Positions 59,657 through 64,000 of a stretch of 64,000 bases of DNA are shown here, in pieces. Origin of the DNA: a bacterium. Its GTDB lineage: Bacteria > UBP6 > UBA1177. Position 1 is the stretch's first letter. Every line of letters starts with the position of its first letter. The notes under the pieces were generated by a model. That model searched no databases. It had not been told where the DNA came from and saw only the letters and a program-made list of their open reading frames with translations. The DNA is taken from the NCBI GenBank assembly GCA_017645765.1, contig JAGCNV010000026.1:140266-204265 (forward strand), given 5' to 3'. Position numbers and translations under genes: made by a program.

Positions 59657-60945
59657 AAACTAAAATTTCAATAATTTCAACGATTTTTGTTTGTTTGTTC
59701 TTCGTTGTTTCATGCGGAGATTCTTCGAAAAAAGAAGAGCCGAAGAATGATACCGATACGGAAACAAATGACGAAACCGAAATCTCCGATAACGATGAGA
59801 CAACGGATGACAATGAGGCAGAAAGCGGCAAGGCGAGCGTTTCCTCGATAAAATTCACGATTCCGGAAGAGGCATCTACGGTTGCGGAATTTTCAGGTCA
59901 TTTCGCATTTCCCGATGTTGTAAAACTCAACAGCGGAAAGTTCATGGCGGTTTATAGGAACGGCAGTACCCATGCGGATAAAAGCGGAGCGATAGTAGCA
60001 TCTTTTTCAAACGACGGAATAAACTGGGAAGATCCCGATATTCTTCTGGACGACACGACCATTGATGACAGAGATCCTTCGATAACTGTTTTTTCAGACG
60101 GAAGAGTCGGTATGAACTGGTTCAAATACCGCTATCCCGATGATTATTCCGAGCCTTGGGTTCATCATCTGTTTTTTGCCGTTTCTGATAGCAGCGGGCT
60201 TAATTTCGGCGAGCATGTTCAGGTCGACGGCGGCGTTTTTGACTATTCCGAAACCGCTGTTATGGACGAAAACGGAATATGGCTTGACGATGAGAACGGC
60301 AATGAAGTTACAGTGGCGGCTTCCTCGAGTTCTATGATCGAAGACGGTGAAAAGATAATAATTCCGGGATATTTTGGCAACGCGCTCAACTGGCAGTCAA
60401 TGTCCAAAACGCCGAAAACCAGAGTCGTTCTCTATGAAAGCGCCGACGGCGGCAAAACATGGACTCCGAACGAGGTCAAAGCCGAAATCGACGAAAAAAC
60501 GTGGCTTCAGGAGCCTGCATTGCTGAAAGTCACGGACAAACGCTGGATTCTTCATGTGAGAACAGGTGTCGGGGCAAGTCCGAGCAATAAAGGCGATCTG
60601 GTTCAGAGCATTTCGGAAGACGGCGGCAAAACATGGTCGGCATACAAAAGTCTCGGTTTTGTAGCGCATGCTCCGGAACTTCTTAAACTTGAAAACGGCG
60701 TTATCGTCAGCTCTTTCCGCTGGCTTGACTGGGGCACAAGCGTAAACAGAGAAGCTGTTTCAATGGTTTATTCGCTTGACGGCGGTGAAACGTGGTCTGA
60801 TGTTATCGAAATTCTCGACTGCGGTAAAGCTGAATGCGGATATCCAGGCATGGTCGAACTTCCAGATAACAAAATTCTCGTTGTCTACTATACACCCGGC
60901 GGAAAAGGAATCGAGTCAAAAATCATAAGTTTCGAAGCTGAATAA
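59647..60945 (+). CDS. BNR/Asp-box (sialidase-fold) lipoprotein
   Basis: Lipoprotein of 432 residues with lipobox VVSC (Cys23) and an Asp/Glu/Thr-rich linker. The rest is a predicted six-bladed beta propeller of the sialidase/BNR type. Asp boxes are SADGGKTW, SEDGGKTW and SLDGGETW, with an earlier variant SNDGINWEDP. It may be a glycosidase or a non-catalytic sugar-binding propeller; an FRIP motif was not seen, so sialidase activity is doubtful. It is cotranscribed with the preceding lipoprotein. Confidence 0.83.
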   Translation: MQIKTKISIISTIFVCLFFVVSCGDSSKKEEPKNDTDTETNDETEISDNDETTDDNEAESGKASVSSIKFTIPEEASTVAEFSGHFAFPDVVKLNSGKFMAVYRNGSTHADKSGAIVASFSNDGINWEDPDILLDDTTIDDRDPSITVFSDGRVGMNWFKYRYPDDYSEPWVHHLFFAVSDSSGLNFGEHVQVDGGVFDYSETAVMDENGIWLDDENGNEVTVAASSSSMIEDGEKIIIPGYFGNALNWQSMSKTPKTRVVLYESADGGKTWTPNEVKAEIDEKTWLQEPALLKVTDKRWILHVRTGVGASPSNKGDLVQSISEDGGKTWSAYKSLGFVAHAPELLKLENGVIVSSFRWLDWGTSVNREAVSMVYSLDGGETWSDVIEILDCGKAECGYPGMVELPDNKILVVYYTPGGKGIESKIISFEAE

Positions 60946-61053
60946 CTGTCGTTTTCGTCTTTTATAAATTTGATTTTATTTTTTTTATAATTATAATAAT
61001 TTGCTTATGTTTTTTGGTGTTTGTTGGCAGTTTAATATTTTACGGAGTTAAAA

Positions 61054-61914
61054 ATGAAAAAAATTTTGTTGGTAATGCTTGTTTGTTCGCTGTTTTTCGC
61101 TCTTTCCTGCGGCAGCAGCGACAAAAAGGACGGAAAGATGTCTTTGATCGAAAAGAAGATCGAAATGATCAAAAACGACAATCAGGGCAAACCGGTAAAA
61201 CAGATGGTTGAAATCCTCAAACTTAAAGCTGAAAACGAGGAAATCGTAAAGAAATCGGTTATGAAGATTTATTCTGAAATTACCGGAAAGGTTGCTCCTC
61301 ACCAGCTTGCGCAGTTCAAGGAATCCCCGAACAGAAACATTCAGGTTCCCGGCAATGTTTCAAGAATCCACATCAAAAGCGACTATGTTTCAAGCGCTAA
61401 CGTAATGCTTTTCCTCATGAAAGGCAAAGAGCCGGTCGTTTGGGACGAGCTTGAGTTCAACACTGAGAAAAAATACGATTTTGCTCCCGGTAACTACGAT
61501 TTCGTTATGATCGTCGACAGACCGGACAACAGCAATGTCTATGTTTTCAAGTATGACCGCAGCTTCAAAGGCGGCGAACTTTACCTCGGCGAATTCAAGA
61601 TCGTCGGCAAATACAGCAATTCCGGTGAATGTGCTACAGGCTATCTCCGCGACGACGCAGAAACATGCATCGCTCCTTCGTTCAAAATTTTCGACAACTG
61701 CGACGCAGGAACGCATCTTGTTGAACATCTCTGCTGCGAAGAAGGATTCAACTTCATCATGGAAGGACAGTGCTCAAGATACAGCGACACGGTTGAAAAC
61801 GTTATCTGCCCGGCTGGCTACCATGAAGCAGGCAAGGGAAGATGCTGCCCGACCGGTCAGCTTTTCATTGACAACAAATGTCAGGTTCCGCCGAAAGAAG
61901 AACCGGCAAAATAG
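61054..61914 (+). CDS. Cys-rich lipoprotein of unknown function
   Basis: A 286-residue lipoprotein with lipobox FALSC (Cys19), a Lys-rich helical part (~30-85), a beta domain (VPGNVSRIHIKSDYVSSANVMLFLMKGKEPV) and a C-terminal Cys-rich region (GECATGYLRDDAETC, NCDAGTHLVEHLCCEEGFNF, CPAGYHEAGKGRCCPTGQLF) with two CC pairs, typical of small disulfide modules. No family was recognised. GGAG precedes the ATG; an AT-rich stretch around 60985-61005 probably holds its promoter. Confidence 0.8.
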   Translation: MKKILLVMLVCSLFFALSCGSSDKKDGKMSLIEKKIEMIKNDNQGKPVKQMVEILKLKAENEEIVKKSVMKIYSEITGKVAPHQLAQFKESPNRNIQVPGNVSRIHIKSDYVSSANVMLFLMKGKEPVVWDELEFNTEKKYDFAPGNYDFVMIVDRPDNSNVYVFKYDRSFKGGELYLGEFKIVGKYSNSGECATGYLRDDAETCIAPSFKIFDNCDAGTHLVEHLCCEEGFNFIMEGQCSRYSDTVENVICPAGYHEAGKGRCCPTGQLFIDNKCQVPPKEEPAK

Positions 61915-61929
61915 TAAATTTTCTATCTG

Positions 61930-62268
61930 ATGAATCAAAAGTTCCCTCCCGAAATAAAACTGTTTAAAGAGCGTTTCCGCGAATTTCTTGAATGTGAAGC
62001 TGATGCAAGCGGAAAACTTCTTGTCAGAGAGCTTATTTTCCGTTTTGCTATGGTACAGTTGCGTGATACGCACGGTTTTGAGGCGGGAAAAGTCGAATAT
62101 ATCGCCAAGGTTTTTGATGAGGCACAGGCTGAATTCGGGAAGATTTTCGAGGAGTTTGCTGTTTTCTGTATTGAAAACGGTTTTGACGAGACTTTTATCA
62201 ACTCAGAGATGAAGGAATGGCTGACCGAAATTTCGGAAAAAATGGAACTCGGAAAGGCGGAAAGCTGA
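61930..62268 (+). CDS. 112-residue protein of unknown function
   Basis: Small, mostly helical soluble protein (LFKERFREFLECEADASGKLLVRELIFRFAMVQLRD...). It starts 15 bases after the preceding lipoprotein gene, with a poor ribosome-binding site, and its last 52 bases overlap the TonB-like gene in another frame. No family was recognised. Confidence 0.6.
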   Translation: MNQKFPPEIKLFKERFREFLECEADASGKLLVRELIFRFAMVQLRDTHGFEAGKVEYIAKVFDEAQAEFGKIFEEFAVFCIENGFDETFINSEMKEWLTEISEKMELGKAES

Positions 62269-63296
62269 TTCTTTTCATTCTTCTTTCCGTACTTCTTCAC
62301 GGTTTGATTTTCTTAATAAAAATCGACTTTTCAACCGATAAAAGCGACGAGGAAAGTCTTGTTTCGATAAAATATCTGGATGATTCCGCAGCAAAACTTC
62401 CTGCGACTCCCGTTCTTCCGCCGAAACCTGAAAAGAAAAAAGAAGATTCAAAACCGAAAGGGCAGGTCGTTGATATTGCAAAGCCGAAAATCGAGAAAAA
62501 GCCTTCCAAAAGTCGTTTTCTTTCTGAATTTGACAGCTCTGTCGAAAAAGAAACTGTTGCAACCGAACATGACGACAACATTAACGTCCGCGGTGAAAGG
62601 CTGAAAAGGCAGCTCGCAAAAAAGGCAGAAAATGTAAATGCCGAATCGGACGAAAATATGGTCGTGCCGCTTCAGGCCAACAACAGCGAAAAGAACGAAC
62701 CTGCAAAAGAGCAGAAGATCAAAAAGGGAGAGTTTAAAGGTTTTGAAGGAACTGATGGTGACTACGCAGCCGGCAAAGATAAGGAAATAGCCGGAAAACT
62801 CGATGCAAAAGACGATAAGGACGAGGAAGGACGCGTGAATGTCGGCGGAAGGTGGATCCCGAAGAAACTTCTGCCGTATCTCAACGGTTCGGATGCAGTG
62901 CTCATGAGTCCGTCGAACGATTTTCTGGAAGATGTCAAAAAGGGTAATGAAACTTATCTCAATACGCAGAAATTCGCTTATGCAGCGTACTTCAACAAGA
63001 TCAAGCAGGCGATCTCACGAAACTGGAGTCCGGGAACGGCGATAATCGTGAATGATCCGACAGGCAAAATGTACGGCAGAAAGGACAGATTCACGAAACT
63101 TCAGGTTTTTATTTCGGCTAAGGGAAAGCTCGTCAAAGCAAAGGTTATTACGAGCTGCGGAGTCGATTTCCTGGACAGAGAGGCAATAAACGCCTTCAAA
63201 ATGGCGGCACCTTTCGCTCCGCCGCCGGAAGTTCTTCTCAACGAAGACAAACAACTTGAAATAAGGTTCGGATTTATGGTGACAACTCATGAATAA
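62217..63296 (+). CDS. TonB-like energy-transducer protein
   Basis: A 359-residue protein: short cytoplasmic N-terminus, one transmembrane helix (LILFILLSVLLHGLIFLIKI, about 17-36), a long Lys/Pro/Glu-rich periplasmic spacer (PATPVLPPKPEKKKED...), and a C-terminal TonB-type domain (AAYFNKIKQAISRNW...FTKLQVFISAKGKLVKAKVITSCGVDFLDREAINAFKMAAPFAPPP). It would transmit energy to outer-membrane receptors; no ExbB/ExbD or receptor gene is in the window. The start at 62217 is uncertain, since it overlaps the previous gene by 52 bases and AGGA lies very close to the ATG. It overlaps queC by 8 bases. Confidence 0.82.
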   Translation: MADRNFGKNGTRKGGKLILFILLSVLLHGLIFLIKIDFSTDKSDEESLVSIKYLDDSAAKLPATPVLPPKPEKKKEDSKPKGQVVDIAKPKIEKKPSKSRFLSEFDSSVEKETVATEHDDNINVRGERLKRQLAKKAENVNAESDENMVVPLQANNSEKNEPAKEQKIKKGEFKGFEGTDGDYAAGKDKEIAGKLDAKDDKDEEGRVNVGGRWIPKKLLPYLNGSDAVLMSPSNDFLEDVKKGNETYLNTQKFAYAAYFNKIKQAISRNWSPGTAIIVNDPTGKMYGRKDRFTKLQVFISAKGKLVKAKVITSCGVDFLDREAINAFKMAAPFAPPPEVLLNEDKQLEIRFGFMVTTHE

Positions 63297-63966
63297 TGAA
63301 AAAAAAGCGGTCGTTCTTTTCAGCGGCGGTCTTGATTCGACGACCGTGCTGGTTTATGCGATGAAGCAGGGTTACGACGTTTATCCCCTCACTTTTTCTT
63401 ACGGCCAGAGGCATGCGATCGAGATAAAACAGTCGGAAAGAACGCTTGAAAAATACGGACTTCTGAACAGGCAGACGGTGTTTTCGATTGATTTGACGCC
63501 GTTTGTAAACTGCTCGCTCATCAACAAAAATTTAGAAGTCCCGGAATTTGCCGAAAACAGAATCCCTTCGACTTATGTGCCCTCACGAAACATAATTTTT
63601 CTTTCGATTGCATCCGGTATGGCCGAAACTTTAGGTGCTGAAAAAATCTTTATCGGTGTTAATTCAGTCGATTACTCAGGTTATCCCGACTGCCGTCCTG
63701 AGTTCGTTGAAGCTTTCAACAAAACAATTGCCGTCGGCACTAAGCAGGGCGTTGAACGCGGAATAAAAGTCGAGGCGCCGATCCTGAATATGTCGAAAAA
63801 GGAGATAATCGAGCTCGGAATGTCGCTCGGAGTCGATTATTCGCTAACTCACAGCTGCTACAACCCGACTCCCGACGGGCTTTCGTGCGGAGTCTGCGAC
63901 AGCTGCCGCCTTCGTCTTGAAGGTTTCAGACAGGCAGGATTCAAGGATCCTTTGAAATATCGTTAA
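63289..63966 (+). CDS. queC: 7-cyano-7-deazaguanine synthase QueC
   Basis: Converts carboxy-deazaguanine to preQ0 in queuosine synthesis, using ATP and ammonia. The protein has 225 residues. PP-loop FSGGLDSTT (SGGLDS 12-17), QRHAIE, and the zinc site Cys190, Cys200, Cys203, Cys206 (SCYNPTPDGLSCGVCDSCRLR) are intact. Start ATG 63289 lies inside the end of the TonB-like gene. Other queuosine genes are not in the window. Confidence 0.97.
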   Translation: MNNEKKAVVLFSGGLDSTTVLVYAMKQGYDVYPLTFSYGQRHAIEIKQSERTLEKYGLLNRQTVFSIDLTPFVNCSLINKNLEVPEFAENRIPSTYVPSRNIIFLSIASGMAETLGAEKIFIGVNSVDYSGYPDCRPEFVEAFNKTIAVGTKQGVERGIKVEAPILNMSKKEIIELGMSLGVDYSLTHSCYNPTPDGLSCGVCDSCRLRLEGFRQAGFKDPLKYR

Positions 63967-63968
63967 TG

Positions 63969-64000
63969 CCGCCGCGCGCATTTTTGACGTTACGTCGTCA
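63969..64000. repeat. start of an intergenic cassette, cut by the window edge
   Basis: GCCGCCGCGCGC (63969-63980) followed by a CGTTACGTCGTCA word (63988-64000), as in the cassettes at 31808 and 33345. The right arm lies beyond the window. Confidence 0.6.

Overview
The window looks like the chromosome of an anaerobic, Gram-negative (diderm) bacterium with a moderately AT-rich genome. Diderm features are lapA/lapB, a LamB-like porin, an MlaE-type permease, a TonB-type protein, WecB and eleven predicted lipoproteins. HydF points to [FeFe]-hydrogenase and so to anaerobic life. AgmX/PglI-type and Myxococcus-type Cys-rich (CGNG..D.GE.C) modules, Dickkopf-like Cys-rich lipoproteins and many Lcl_C (DUF1566) domains point to a deltaproteobacterial/Myxococcota-like lineage. 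The species is not recognised. A structured repeat at 19.4-20.8 kb resembles intergenic repeats I recall from gut anaerobes. I see no rRNA, tRNA, CRISPR array, transposase or reverse transcriptase.

Layout. 0-9 kb: end of a Cys-rich surface protein, lexA, porin, lapA-lapB, two lipoproteins, era/ansA, a HAD phosphatase. 9-18 kb: MshEN-HD-GYP-like protein, nagZ, coaX, pyrD-wecB-glycosyltransferase, MtnX-like phosphatase and hydF. 18-21 kb: an accessory patch with an AAA/DUF4143 ATPase and a KilA-N gene between two copies of a three-hairpin repeat. 20.8-27.3 kb: a two-gene operon for a repeat-rich 1441-residue lipoprotein and a CsgG/TolB-like, Sel1-like envelope protein. 27-33 kb: aroQ, ffh-rpsP-khpA-rimM, an Mla-like permease with an ATPase-like partner lacking a P-loop, and lpd. 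33.5-46.4 kb: the radical-SAM/DUF4130 DNA-metabolism pair, split by an 8.5-kb gene for a 2844-residue lipoprotein, then a 683-residue protein of unknown function. 46.9-64 kb: lipoproteins, leuC and leuD separated by a glycosyltransferase and a SPOR protein, an M29 aminopeptidase, ankyrin, BNR and TonB-like envelope proteins, and queC.

Two themes stand out. First, much of the coding capacity is devoted to exported, Cys-rich or repeat-rich envelope proteins. Second, the DNA carries several families of small repeats. These are (i) a 26-bp palindrome built on GAGACGT, found between genes and also inside two genes, where it encodes V-E-T-L-P-E-T-S; (ii) intergenic cassettes with GCCGCC-type inverted arms around 8-9-bp repeated words; (iii) the three-hairpin repeat with a compensatory base change between copies; and (iv) a GGDPIM hexapeptide repeated 14 times in the giant lipoprotein. 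Several promoters can be read as TTGACN, 16 bp, TATAAT-like.
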